This document shows positions 7,481 to 14,383 of a stretch of 29,156 bases of DNA, piece after piece. Source of the stretch: an uncultured Collinsella sp. (GTDB taxonomy: Bacteria > Actinomycetota > Coriobacteriia > Coriobacteriales > Coriobacteriaceae); NCBI GenBank assembly GCA_905208975.1, contig CAJLRE010000017.1, positions 1 to 29,156 on the forward strand, in the 5' to 3' direction. Made by a program: the position numbers and the translations under genes. The first letter of the stretch is position 1. The number at the start of each line of letters is the position of its first letter. The notes below the pieces were generated by a model. That model was given only the letters and a program-made list of their open reading frames with translations. It did no database searches and had not been told where the DNA came from.

Positions 7481-8833
7481 TTAGCTCTGAGCTCGCACGC
7501 GAGCGGCGCCGAGTTCGGTCAGATGGTATTTCTGGCCATGCTTGATGACCAAGCCGGCCTGCGCCAAGTCATTGAGCGTGCGTGACCAAGTGGGGGCCGA
7601 GTTTCCAAACGCCCTCGCCAGATCGGTTGCACCGCACGCTTGATTTTGCGCCAGATAGCCCAGCGCGGCGTTGCCGCGATCGCTTACGAACACGTCCGGT
7701 TGTGGCTGCGCATACTGATTTGCTGCATTAGGATACATCATTTGAGCTGCTGGTTGTTGAGAACTCTGCATCGGCGGCATTTGCTGTTGAAAACTTTGAG
7801 GCCACTGTTGGTAAGGCTGCGGAGGCATCTGCTGGGCCCAGGGGTTGTACTGCTGCTGCGGCATCTGCTGGTACGGCTGCTGATATCCCTGCTGGTACTG
7901 CTGCGGGAACTGCTGGCCATACCCCAGTGGCGGCATCTGCTGATATGGATATCCCTGCTGGTACGGCTGATAGCCCATTTGCTGGCCGCCCGGTGCCCCC
8001 GTCGCCTGCTGCATTGCTGCTGCATCCTGATCCGCCAGCGGCATGGCCTCTGGCACGTTTGGCGGCATCGACATCGATGCCGCCTGGGGCTCTTGTGTAG
8101 GAAGCATTCCGGGCTGCTGCATCTGTCCCACGGGGGGCTGCATCTGCTGCGTTGCCATGGGCTGCTGCGCAAAAGCTCCCGGCAGGGGATATGTGGGCTG
8201 CTCCGTCTCGGGCCGCACGGCAGCGCCGCGTCCGCCGGCGCGTTCGATTTCCTGCACGCGTTTAGGGTTCAGGCTTACCGTAACCACGGTGCCGTTGCCC
8301 ATGTTGTCCTCGATGGATACGGCACCGCCGGCGTTTTCCAAATACTCCTGCACCATGGGAAACCCTGCTCCGGTTCCACGGATATAGCGCTTCATTTTGC
8401 TGTTTGCGCTGGTAACGCCAAAGTCGAAAGCGCGCTCCTTGTCGTCGATGCCGGGCCCCTGATCGGCAAATCGGATGGTGTCTCCGCCGTCCAGAATCGA
8501 GATGATGGGCTCGGCAAAGTGTGCGTGGATAAAGTTTTCGACAATCTCGCGGATGACCATGAGCGAGATATGGCCACCTTGTTCTTTCATGCACTGGTAG
8601 ACGGTGTTGGTCGTCTCTTCCAAATACGTGCGGACATCTTGCGGATCAATGACGATCACACGTGGTGTCGACAGCATGTCGTCATAGACGGCGATGCGCG
8701 CGGCGTACATGGCTTTTGGCGCCTGCGTGGTCGTCTGCTCGCCTTCGTCGCGCTCTTCGCGCACGCCGGTGATGTGCTCGTTGTCGGGTGCCGGGTCTCC
8801 GGAATCGACCATGGTGTAAAAGTCGTCAGACAT
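7481..8833 (-). CDS. GHKL-fold ATPase with Pro/Gln-rich linker and C-terminal winged helix, in the dnaA operon
   Basis: I do not recognise a named family for this 450-residue protein. The N-terminal half shows a GHKL/HATPase domain at about residues 60-190: N-box IREIVENFIHAHF (94-106), G1 DQGPGIDD (124-131) and G2 RGTGAGFPMVQEY (152-164). There is no histidine phosphoacceptor domain, so it resembles anti-sigma-factor kinases or a stand-alone ATPase more than a sensor kinase. Residues about 210-380 are a low-complexity linker rich in Gln, Pro, Met and Tyr, with repeated YQQ and PYQQMP units. Residues about 385-450 look like a winged helix (ALGYLAQNQACGATDLARAF, then TWSRTLNDLAQAGLVIK and a wing). 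No membrane segment is seen. It is 15 bases upstream of dnaA, and the DNA in front of its start carries DnaA-box-like repeats. A role linked to replication or to dnaA expression is a guess from position. Confidence 0.85.
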   Translation of the reverse strand: MSDDFYTMVDSGDPAPDNEHITGVREERDEGEQTTTQAPKAMYAARIAVYDDMLSTPRVIVIDPQDVRTYLEETTNTVYQCMKEQGGHISLMVIREIVENFIHAHFAEPIISILDGGDTIRFADQGPGIDDKERAFDFGVTSANSKMKRYIRGTGAGFPMVQEYLENAGGAVSIEDNMGNGTVVTVSLNPKRVQEIERAGGRGAAVRPETEQPTYPLPGAFAQQPMATQQMQPPVGQMQQPGMLPTQEPQAASMSMPPNVPEAMPLADQDAAAMQQATGAPGGQQMGYQPYQQGYPYQQMPPLGYGQQFPQQYQQGYQQPYQQMPQQQYNPWAQQMPPQPYQQWPQSFQQQMPPMQSSQQPAAQMMYPNAANQYAQPQPDVFVSDRGNAALGYLAQNQACGATDLARAFGNSAPTWSRTLNDLAQAGLVIKHGQKYHLTELGAARVRAQS

Positions 8834-9178
8834 GCCGCTCGCAATCTTTCAAAAGGTTTCGGACAAATAGTAGCTCACCGTGCAATGTTTCTCATCTTTC
8901 GACAACTTTTCAAAACCTGTTGAAAACTTTGGAAAACGGACGAAAAGTTCTCAACATTGCCAACATGACCTGTTGAAAACTCAATGAAATATCGTGAAAA
9001 GTTGCCATGCACCGCTAAATCGAGCTCGGCTTATGGGGGAACCGTGTGAACTGCGCAACCTTTTACCTTTGATTTCTTGACATTTGAACATTGATTTCCC
9101 TACAATCTTCAAGCTCACGTGTCTATATCTGCGTCCGCGCCCCCGCGGACACTCGAAATGCAGCAGGAGGAACTTAAG
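8834..9178. other. Candidate oriC part 2 and divergent promoter region
   Basis: A 345-base gene-free gap between divergent transcription units. The half near the ATPase gene is rich in TTTTC-type repeats. The 13-mer CCTGTTGAAAACT occurs at 8916-8928 and again at 8969-8981, exactly 53 bases apart (about five helical turns), and is the inverse of AGTTTTCAACAGG in the dnaA-dnaN gap. Related sites are TTTTCAAAA 8907-8915, TTTGGAAAA 8928-8936, TTCTCAACA 8948-8956 and the complement of TTTTCACGA at 8992-9000. A 23-base stretch beginning TTTCGACAA (8897) also resembles 5708-5730. The half near rpmH holds a clear promoter. I interpret the repeats as DnaA boxes of a bipartite origin; this is inferred. 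Confidence 0.65.
9077..9106 (+). promoter_or_regulatory. Sigma-A type promoter of rpmH
   Basis: TTGACA at 9077-9082 and TACAAT at 9101-9106 with an 18-base spacer, close to consensus. Transcription would start near 9113, leaving a leader of about 65 bases before rpmH. It probably drives rpmH-rnpA-yidD-yidC. Confidence 0.8.
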
Positions 9179-9313
9179 ATGAAGCGTACGTATCAGCCTA
9201 ATAAGCGTAAGCGTGCCAAGACCCATGGCTTCCGTGCCCGTATGGCCACTAAGGGTGGTCGTGCCGTGCTCGCCCGTCGTCGCGCCAAGGGCCGCAAGCG
9301 TCTCACTGTCTAG
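9179..9313 (+). CDS. rpmH: 50S ribosomal protein L34
   Basis: A 44-residue, very basic large-subunit ribosomal protein. The sequence MKRTYQPNKRKRAKTHGFR and the C-terminal GRAVLARRRAKGRKRLTV are diagnostic of L34. ATG at 9179 follows an AGGAGG ribosome binding site eight bases upstream. It is the first gene of the classical rpmH-rnpA-yidD-yidC-jag order, 20 bases before rnpA, beside the replication origin as in many bacteria. Confidence 0.98.
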   Translation: MKRTYQPNKRKRAKTHGFRARMATKGGRAVLARRRAKGRKRLTV

Positions 9314-9333
9314 CAGCGATACACACATCTCGC

Positions 9334-9672
9334 ATGAAGACTATTAAGTCTCGGCAAGATTTCGAGCATGTGTTCAGTCAGGGGCGTCGTTTCAATCACC
9401 CTCTGATTCGAATGACCATATGTGAATCGGTTGGCGAAGGCGACTCCGGAAGGGTCGCCTTCGTTGGTGCTAAACGGCTCGGTTGTGCTGTCGTGCGCAA
9501 CCGTTCTAAGCGTGTGATGCGCGAGGCCGCCCGCAGCTGTGGATTTCCCGTTGCGGGTTATGACATCATCTTGTTCGCAACTCCCAAGACGAGGGTTTCT
9601 TCGCCTCAGGAGATGGACAATGCATTGCGTTCGCTTATGAAACGCGCCGGCGTTGCCGGGGAGGAGCGATGA
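9334..9672 (+). CDS. rnpA: Ribonuclease P protein component
   Basis: Small basic protein (112 residues) that partners the RNase P RNA in removing 5' leaders from tRNA precursors. It opens with the family-typical IKSRQDFEHVFSQGRRFNHP and carries the conserved VVRNRSKRVMREAAR stretch (RNR at residues 55-57) that contacts the catalytic RNA. It starts 20 bases after rpmH and its end overlaps the yidD start by four bases (ATGA), consistent with translational coupling. Confidence 0.96.
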   Translation: MKTIKSRQDFEHVFSQGRRFNHPLIRMTICESVGEGDSGRVAFVGAKRLGCAVVRNRSKRVMREAARSCGFPVAGYDIILFATPKTRVSSPQEMDNALRSLMKRAGVAGEER

Positions 9673-9893
9673 GCAATCACGTTTTGCGACGTGTTGCCAT
9701 CGCTCCTATTCGCATATATCAACAGGTTATTTCGCCCTTATTGCCTGACGCCTGCATTTATTACCCAACGTGCTCGCAATACGCCGTCCAGGCGATTGAG
9801 AAGTACGGTGTTTTGAGAGGCTGCTGGCTTGCCGTGAGGCGCATCGCTCGCTGCAATCCCCTGCACGTCGGCGGTTATGACCCTGTGCCCTAG
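9669..9893 (+). CDS. yidD: Membrane protein insertion efficiency factor YidD
   Basis: A 74-residue protein of the YidD family, thought to assist membrane protein insertion with YidC at the inner face of the membrane. Diagnostic residues are IYQQVISPLLPDACIYYPTC, SQYAVQAIEKYG and the C-terminal RCNPLHVGGYDPVP. The three conserved cysteines are present. ATG overlaps the rnpA stop codon by four bases; yidC begins 29 bases downstream. Confidence 0.95.
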   Translation: MSNHVLRRVAIAPIRIYQQVISPLLPDACIYYPTCSQYAVQAIEKYGVLRGCWLAVRRIARCNPLHVGGYDPVP

Positions 9894-9922
9894 CGGGCAC
9901 TCGCTATCGGAGGAAAACTTAC

Positions 9923-10693
9923 ATGTGGGATTGGATCGTTAACATCCTTTTCGAGCTGCTCAAGCTCATCCAGACCTTTGCGGTCGACTGGGGCCTGTCC
10001 ATCATCATCCTGGTGGTCATCATCCGTCTGCTACTGACGCCGCTTATGCTCAAGTCGACTAAGTCGACGGCACGCATGCAGGTGCTGCAGCCCAAGATGC
10101 TCGAGATCCAGGAGCGCTATGCCGACGATCCCCAGCGTCAGGCCGAGGAAATGCAGAAGTTCTACAGCGAGAACAAGTTCAACCCGATGGCTGGTTGTCT
10201 GCCGCTGTTGATTCAGATGCCTGTCCTGTTCGCCCTATTTACGCTGCTGCGTAACCTGCCGGACTACTTTAACGACGGCGCGTTCTCGTTCTTTAATATT
10301 CTGCCCGACCTGACCACCACGCCGAGTGCCTCCTTTGCCGATGGCTTTATGGTCGCGCTGCCTGCGCTGGTCTGCCTGATCCTGTTCGCTGTCCTGACCC
10401 TGATTCCGCAGCTCTATATGTCGCGCAACCAGACCGGCCAGCAGGCTCAGAGCATGCGTATGATGGCCGTTGTCATGACGGTCATGATGCTTTGGATGGG
10501 CTGGAGCCTTCCCGTTGGTGTTCTGCTGTACTACGACGTCTCGTCTGCTTGGCAGGTTATCCAGCAGATTTTTGTGACGCAGAAGGTCATCGACAAGGCG
10601 AAGGCCGATGAGGAGGAGCGCCTTAAGAACGCGCCGCTGCAGGTTGAGGTCACTCGTCGCGAGAAGAAGCCGCGCCCGCACAAGAAGAAGTAG
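9923..10693 (+). CDS. yidC: Membrane protein insertase YidC (Oxa1 family)
   Basis: A 256-residue insertase for Sec-dependent and Sec-independent membrane proteins. It has the five-segment Oxa1 core: a first transmembrane helix with the conserved arginine (WGLSIIILVVIIRLLLTPL, R35), a cytoplasmic hairpin (QPKMLEIQERYADDPQRQAEEM), FNPMAGCLPLLIQMPVLFAL, two further helices around 145-165 and 185-205, and a last helix region (LPVGVLLYYDVSSAWQVIQQ). The tail is basic (KKPRPHKKK), as expected for ribosome contact. Unlike many Gram-positive YidC/SpoIIIJ proteins it shows no lipoprotein signal; the first hydrophobic helix follows MWDW directly. ATG at 9923 has GGAGG upstream. Confidence 0.96.
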   Translation: MWDWIVNILFELLKLIQTFAVDWGLSIIILVVIIRLLLTPLMLKSTKSTARMQVLQPKMLEIQERYADDPQRQAEEMQKFYSENKFNPMAGCLPLLIQMPVLFALFTLLRNLPDYFNDGAFSFFNILPDLTTTPSASFADGFMVALPALVCLILFAVLTLIPQLYMSRNQTGQQAQSMRMMAVVMTVMMLWMGWSLPVGVLLYYDVSSAWQVIQQIFVTQKVIDKAKADEEERLKNAPLQVEVTRREKKPRPHKKK

Positions 10694-10710
10694 CGGGATA
10701 TCAATCTTAT

Positions 10711-10723
10711 TTAGGTACCTAAC
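10711..10723. repeat. Palindromic 13-mer, copy 1
   Basis: TTAGGTACCTAAC, containing the perfect 12-bp palindrome TTAGGTACCTAA, lies in the yidC-jag gap just before the jag ribosome binding site. The same 13 bases recur at 14215-14227, after the last gene of the parAB cluster. Its role is unknown. Confidence 0.6.
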
Positions 10724-10737
10724 TTTTGGAGTACGTT

Positions 10738-11307
10738 ATGTCTGAAGAGATCATCGAGGATATGCTTGAGGAGGTTGCCCCGCAGGTCGCGGGCGATTAT
10801 CCCGAGATTGCACAGCGCTACAAGGCCGGTGAAGAGCTGACCGACGAGGAGCTCGACACCATTGCCGATGTCGCGATTTCCATCCTGCGTTCCATCCTTT
10901 CGCACTTCGATGCCGCCAACTCTCCTATCGATGAGTATGAGGGCGACGAGGGTGAGCTGATTCTGGATGTAACGGCTCCCGACCTTGCTGTTCTCATTGG
11001 CCGTCATGGTCGCACCCTTGATGCCCTTCAGGTTATGTTCTCTTTGCTAGTGAGCCGCAAGCTTGGCTTTAGGTATCCGGTTGTAGTGGACGTCGAGGGA
11101 TACAAGAGCCGCCGTCAGGACAAGGTTGCCTCCATGGCTCAGTCTGCAGCCGAGCGTGCCATCCGCACTCATAAGAGTGTTTCGCTTCCGCCCATGAATG
11201 CCTACGAGCGCCGACTGGTTCACATTGCACTTCGTGGCAATGACGCCGTCGATACTCATTCTGAGGGTTCTGACCCCGATCGCCATGTGGTGATTGTTGC
11301 TCGATAA
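10738..11307 (+). CDS. khpB: KH-R3H RNA-binding protein Jag/KhpB
   Basis: A 189-residue RNA-binding protein of the Jag/EloR/KhpB family, which in other Gram-positive bacteria works with KhpA on small RNAs and cell elongation. The KH domain shows LIGRHGRTLDALQVMFSLLV (about residues 85-104), with Arg-His in the GXXG loop. The R3H domain follows (NAYERRLVHIALRGND, then SEGSDPDRHVVIVAR). The Jag_N domain is absent; the N terminus is a short acidic helix instead. I chose ATG at 10738 because GGAG lies seven bases upstream; the TTG at 10726 would overlap that site. A strong terminator follows, ending the rpmH-led unit. Confidence 0.93.
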   Translation: MSEEIIEDMLEEVAPQVAGDYPEIAQRYKAGEELTDEELDTIADVAISILRSILSHFDAANSPIDEYEGDEGELILDVTAPDLAVLIGRHGRTLDALQVMFSLLVSRKLGFRYPVVVDVEGYKSRRQDKVASMAQSAAERAIRTHKSVSLPPMNAYERRLVHIALRGNDAVDTHSEGSDPDRHVVIVAR

Positions 11308-11325
11308 TCTACTCGAGCTTATGCT

Positions 11326-11357
11326 AAGGGGACGTGGTTTCCACGTCCCCTTTTTTT
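11326..11357 (+). terminator. Rho-independent terminator after jag/khpB
   Basis: A perfect 12-bp stem, AAGGGGACGTGG (11326-11337) with CCACGTCCCCTT (11341-11352), a TTT loop and a run of seven T. It separates the rpmH-to-jag unit from rsmG. Confidence 0.95.
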
Positions 11358-11403
11358 GTCAAAAGTTCTCGATACACTGATTTTTGTCAGAAAGGAGCTT
11401 TCG

Positions 11404-12141
11404 TTGTTAGTACTTACTGATCAGCAAGCTGACGAGATGTTGACTCGTCTAACTTCCTATTGCAAAGAGTATTCCTTGAGCGTATCTGATGTTGAGATGA
11501 GGAATTGTATTCAGCATTTGGATTTGGTTCTGGAAACAAATAAGACAACTAATCTCACCCGTATTCTTAACGTTGAAGATGCTGCGGTACTTCATATCCT
11601 CGACTCACTTGTTTTGCTCCCCTATATCAATAAGGCTCCTGAGGGAGCTTTGCTCGATATGGGGACAGGTGCGGGCTTCCCTGGTATTCCGTTAACCATA
11701 ACCACGCATCGTAAAGCTACTTATATTGACTCTGTTGGTAAGAAGGTTGATGCCGTCAATTCTTTTGTTCATGCTCTTGGGTTGAAACATGCTCATGCGG
11801 TCCATGATCGTCTTGAAGAATATGCTCGAAGCCATAAGAAGCAGTTTTCTGTCGTAACCGCCCGCGCACTGGCCCCTCTACCGATTCTTGTTGAGTATGC
11901 GGCTCCGTATCTCAAGGATGGAGGGCTATTTGTTATCACCAAGGGTAATCCATCGGATGAGGAGCTTGCTTCCGGCATGTCAGCAGCTAAGATCTGCGGC
12001 TTCACTACGCTTCTGAATGATGCAATCGATTTGCCTGAGGGCTTGGGCCACAGGGAATTTATTGTTCTTAAGAAGAGTCATCCGGCATCCGTTTCATTGC
12101 CTCGTGCAAATGGCATGGCAAAGAAGAATCCGCTTGCCTAG
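11404..12141 (+). CDS. rsmG: 16S rRNA (guanine527-N7)-methyltransferase RsmG
   Basis: SAM-dependent methyltransferase that modifies G527 of 16S rRNA; loss gives low-level streptomycin resistance in several bacteria. The SAM-binding motif LLDMGTGAGFPGIPLTI lies at about residues 83-99, preceded by the family-typical NKTTNLTRI and HILDSLVLLPYI, and followed by VVTARALAPLPILVEYAAPYL. I chose the TTG at 11404, six bases after GGAG, giving 245 residues; the frame is open back to 11356, but that lies in the terminator T-run. The gene is visibly poorer in GC than gyrB or dinG (25/60 in 11401-11460 against 37/60 in 17821-17880). It ends immediately before the parS array. Confidence 0.94.
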   Translation: MLVLTDQQADEMLTRLTSYCKEYSLSVSDVEMRNCIQHLDLVLETNKTTNLTRILNVEDAAVLHILDSLVLLPYINKAPEGALLDMGTGAGFPGIPLTITTHRKATYIDSVGKKVDAVNSFVHALGLKHAHAVHDRLEEYARSHKKQFSVVTARALAPLPILVEYAAPYLKDGGLFVITKGNPSDEELASGMSAAKICGFTTLLNDAIDLPEGLGHREFIVLKKSHPASVSLPRANGMAKKNPLA

Positions 12142-12142
12142 A

Positions 12143-12158
12143 TGTTTCACGTGAAACA
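12143..12158. other. parS site 1
   Basis: Perfect TGTTTCACGTGAAACA palindrome, the ParB nucleation site. It begins two bases after the rsmG stop codon. Confidence 0.97.
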
Positions 12159-12181
12159 TAATGGATATTAACAACTTGCAG

Positions 12182-12197
12182 TGTTTCACGTGAAACA
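12182..12197. other. parS site 2
   Basis: Perfect TGTTTCACGTGAAACA palindrome, starting exactly 39 bases after site 1. Confidence 0.97.
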
Positions 12198-12220
12198 TGG
12201 CGGTTGATATCGATTCGGAA

Positions 12221-12236
12221 TGTTTCACGTGAAACA
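12221..12236. other. parS site 3
   Basis: Perfect TGTTTCACGTGAAACA palindrome, starting exactly 39 bases after site 2 and 55 bases before the parA start. ParB bound here could repress parAB; the promoter itself was not identifiable. Confidence 0.97.
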
Positions 12237-12275
12237 TCCTCCGTTTGACAGCTTTAATACACACCAGGAGGGACC

Positions 12276-13076
12276 GTGGGATTTCGCGACGTTAAGCGTT
12301 CTAAGAACGCAAAAGACACGCGTATCATTGCAATCATCAATCAAAAAGGTGGCGTCGGTAAGTCAACGACGGCTGTAAATCTAGCAGCAGCACTGGGCGA
12401 GCAGGGCCGTAAGACTCTGATTGTCGATTTTGATCCGCAGGGAAACAGCACCAGTGGATTTGGGATTGAAAAAGAAGACCTTGATCACTGCATCTATGAT
12501 GCATTGCTAAATGATGTGCCGGCAGAATCGCTTGTTCTTGATACAAATTGCAAAAAGGTATTCGTAATTCCGGCTACCATTCAGCTTGCAGGTGCCGAAA
12601 TTGAGCTCGTAAGCGCAATTGCTCGTGAAACCCGCCTCAAAGATTTGCTTGAGCCGATTCAGGACGAGTTCGATTTTATTTTCATTGACTGTCCTCCTTC
12701 GCTCGGCCTGCTTACTATCAATGCCTTGACCGCAGCAGATAGCGTTTTGATTCCAATCCAGTGTGAGTATTACGCACTCGAGGGCGTTACGAAGCTGCTT
12801 GAGTCAATGAAGATGGTCAAATCACGTCTGAATAAGGGCTTAGACACCTATGGCGTGCTTATGACCATGTATGACTCACGTACTTCTTTGTCGAATCAGG
12901 TTGTTGAGGAAGTTCAATCGTACTTTGGTGATAAGGCGTTTAAGACGCTGATTCCCCGTACGGTTAAAATCTCTGAAGCTCCGTCTTTTGGAGAACCGGT
13001 AATTACCTATGCACCTCAAAATAAGGGTGCAAAAGCGTATATGAACCTTGCAAAAGAGGTGATCAAGCGTGCCTAG
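12276..13076 (+). CDS. parA: Chromosome partitioning ATPase ParA/Soj
   Basis: Deviant-Walker-A ATPase that segregates the origin region together with ParB-parS, and in Bacillus also modulates DnaA. It has 266 residues. Walker A is KGGVGKST at 24-31, followed by VDFDPQGNSTSGFGI (Walker A') and FIFIDCPPSLGLLT (Walker B). The C-terminal SEAPSFGEPVITYAPQNKGA is typical of chromosomal ParA. The GTG start at 12276 has AGGAGG six bases upstream. The 16-residue leader MGFRDVKRSKNAKDTR is basic. It overlaps parB by eight bases. Confidence 0.97.
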   Translation: MGFRDVKRSKNAKDTRIIAIINQKGGVGKSTTAVNLAAALGEQGRKTLIVDFDPQGNSTSGFGIEKEDLDHCIYDALLNDVPAESLVLDTNCKKVFVIPATIQLAGAEIELVSAIARETRLKDLLEPIQDEFDFIFIDCPPSLGLLTINALTAADSVLIPIQCEYYALEGVTKLLESMKMVKSRLNKGLDTYGVLMTMYDSRTSLSNQVVEEVQSYFGDKAFKTLIPRTVKISEAPSFGEPVITYAPQNKGAKAYMNLAKEVIKRA

Positions 13077-13974
13077 TGCAAAGAAACGTGGTGGATTGGG
13101 ACGCGGACTCAATGCTTTGGTCTCAGAGGCTGAGTATGAGACCGGTGGTTCTGCTGCATCTGCTTCAAATGCCGCATCTGAAACAAAACTACCTATTGAG
13201 GATATCGTTCCCAACCCTAATCAACCGCGAATTCACTTTAATGAAACTGAACTTCGCGAGTTGAGCGAGTCAATCCAAGAACATGGCGTTCTGCAGCCGC
13301 TCTTGGTTCGCAAGCATGGAAACGGCTATGAGATCATCGCTGGTGAGCGTCGTTACCAGGCGTCAAAGCTTGCTGGTCTTGAGGAACTGCCTGTCATCAT
13401 TAAAGATGTTAATGATGAAGAGATGCTGGCCCTTGCTCTTATCGAAAACCTTCAGCGTTCTGATTTGAATCCCGTCGAAGAGGCTAAGGGCTATCGCCAG
13501 CTCATCGATGCTAGCGGTATGACCCAGGAGGCATTGTCGAAGGCCGTAAGCAAGTCACGCTCTGCAATTACAAACTCGCTGCGCCTTCTCGATCTCCCCG
13601 AAGTAGTTCAGCAGATGATTTTTGAGGGTAAACTTACTGCTGGTCACGCACGTGCGATTCTTGCAGTTCCCTATGAGGATGCTCGGATTCGACTTGCAGA
13701 GAAGGTTGTTGCGGAGGGCCTTTCCGTAAGAGCGACAGAAAATCTTGCTCCATTGTTTTCTGCCGGAGAGACACCTAAGACGCCGCGGCCCGCAACGCCG
13801 CAGTCTTTTAAAAAGGCTGCGCGTGTACTTCGTCAGGTATTTAATACCAACGTGCGTGTGAAGAGCTCGCGTGGAAAGAATAAGATTGAGATTGAGTTTA
13901 AAGACGAGGAAGAGCTCTCTCGTATTCTTGGTGAAATGATTCAGTTTGATCAGGGAGGCCAAGATGAGGAATAA
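13069..13974 (+). CDS. parB: Chromosome partitioning protein ParB/Spo0J
   Basis: CTP-dependent DNA clamp that loads at parS and spreads. It has 301 residues, the usual size. The N terminus (KKRGGLGRGLNALV) is the ParA-interacting segment. The CTPase region has VPNPNQPRIHF, the GERRYQA motif at 92-98 (canonical GERRxRA) and ENLQRSDLNPVEEA. The helix-turn-helix is TQEALSKAVSKSRSAITNSL, followed by LTAGHARAIL. A Pro-rich linker leads to the C-terminal dimerisation domain. GTG at 13069 lies inside the end of parA. The parS sites before parA are its likely targets. Confidence 0.97.
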   Translation: MPSAKKRGGLGRGLNALVSEAEYETGGSAASASNAASETKLPIEDIVPNPNQPRIHFNETELRELSESIQEHGVLQPLLVRKHGNGYEIIAGERRYQASKLAGLEELPVIIKDVNDEEMLALALIENLQRSDLNPVEEAKGYRQLIDASGMTQEALSKAVSKSRSAITNSLRLLDLPEVVQQMIFEGKLTAGHARAILAVPYEDARIRLAEKVVAEGLSVRATENLAPLFSAGETPKTPRPATPQSFKKAARVLRQVFNTNVRVKSSRGKNKIEIEFKDEEELSRILGEMIQFDQGGQDEE

Positions 13975-14218
13975 GATTTTTACTGCGATTGCATTGGTGA
14001 CGACTGTCGCGGCTGGTGCCTTTGCTGGCTATAAGATCGCGACAGACGATGAACTTCGAGGTCGTTTGCTTCGTGGAGCGCAAGATATCGTTGATACATC
14101 CAAGAAGAAAATGGATGTTATGACAGAAGATGTTGCCATGCGCACTGCTCAGGTAACGAAAAATCCTAAGATTAATCAAGGTTGGGTTAGCAACCAATGG
14201 GAAAATGTAGGCTATTAG
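13964..14218 (+). CDS. Small YtxH-like single-pass membrane protein in the parAB operon
   Basis: An 84-residue protein with one N-terminal hydrophobic segment (about residues 5-26, AIALVTTVAAGAFAGYKIA) rich in Ala and Gly, then a charged region (DDELRGRLLRGAQDIVDTSKKK) likely to be helical. The layout resembles YtxH-type proteins, but the match is general and the function is unknown. ATG at 13964 has GGGAGG five bases upstream and lies inside the end of parB (11-base overlap), so it should be translationally coupled to ParB. It would put a membrane-bound product in the same operon as the partition proteins. Confidence 0.8.
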   Translation: MRNKIFTAIALVTTVAAGAFAGYKIATDDELRGRLLRGAQDIVDTSKKKMDVMTEDVAMRTAQVTKNPKINQGWVSNQWENVGY

Positions 14219-14227
14219 GTACCTAAC
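14215..14227. repeat. Palindromic 13-mer, copy 2
   Basis: TTAGGTACCTAAC, identical to 10711-10723, overlapping the stop codon of the small membrane protein gene. Together the two copies bracket jag, rsmG, parA, parB and that gene. Confidence 0.6.
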
Positions 14228-14246
14228 AATTACTTTACATATTTTG

Positions 14247-14288
14247 AGGGGCCCTTGTCTGATTCATGAGACATGGGCCCCTTATTTT
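14247..14288 (+). terminator. Rho-independent terminator after the parAB cluster
   Basis: A 14-bp stem with one mismatch, AGGGGCCCTTGTCT (14247-14260) with AGACATGGGCCCCT (14269-14282), an eight-base loop, followed by TTATTTT. Confidence 0.9.
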
Positions 14289-14332
14289 GTCCGTAAAAAA
14301 TGGGAAAGGTAGCAGCTGGTCCAAAATTGAGG

Positions 14333-14380
14333 TCAATAAATGAAACGGCCCCGGTTGCATATCCTGAAACCGGGGCCGTT
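14333..14380 (-). terminator. Rho-independent terminator of rlmN
   Basis: A perfect 13-bp stem, AACGGCCCCGGTT (14344-14356) with AACCGGGGCCGTT (14368-14380). On the minus strand it is followed by TTTCATTTATT. It lies just past the rlmN stop. Confidence 0.85.
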
Positions 14381-14383
14381 CGA

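Noticed and set aside
11356..11403. Longer rsmG starting at the TTG at 11356
   Set aside because: That TTG lies in the T-run of the preceding terminator and has no ribosome binding site; 11404 has GGAG six bases upstream.
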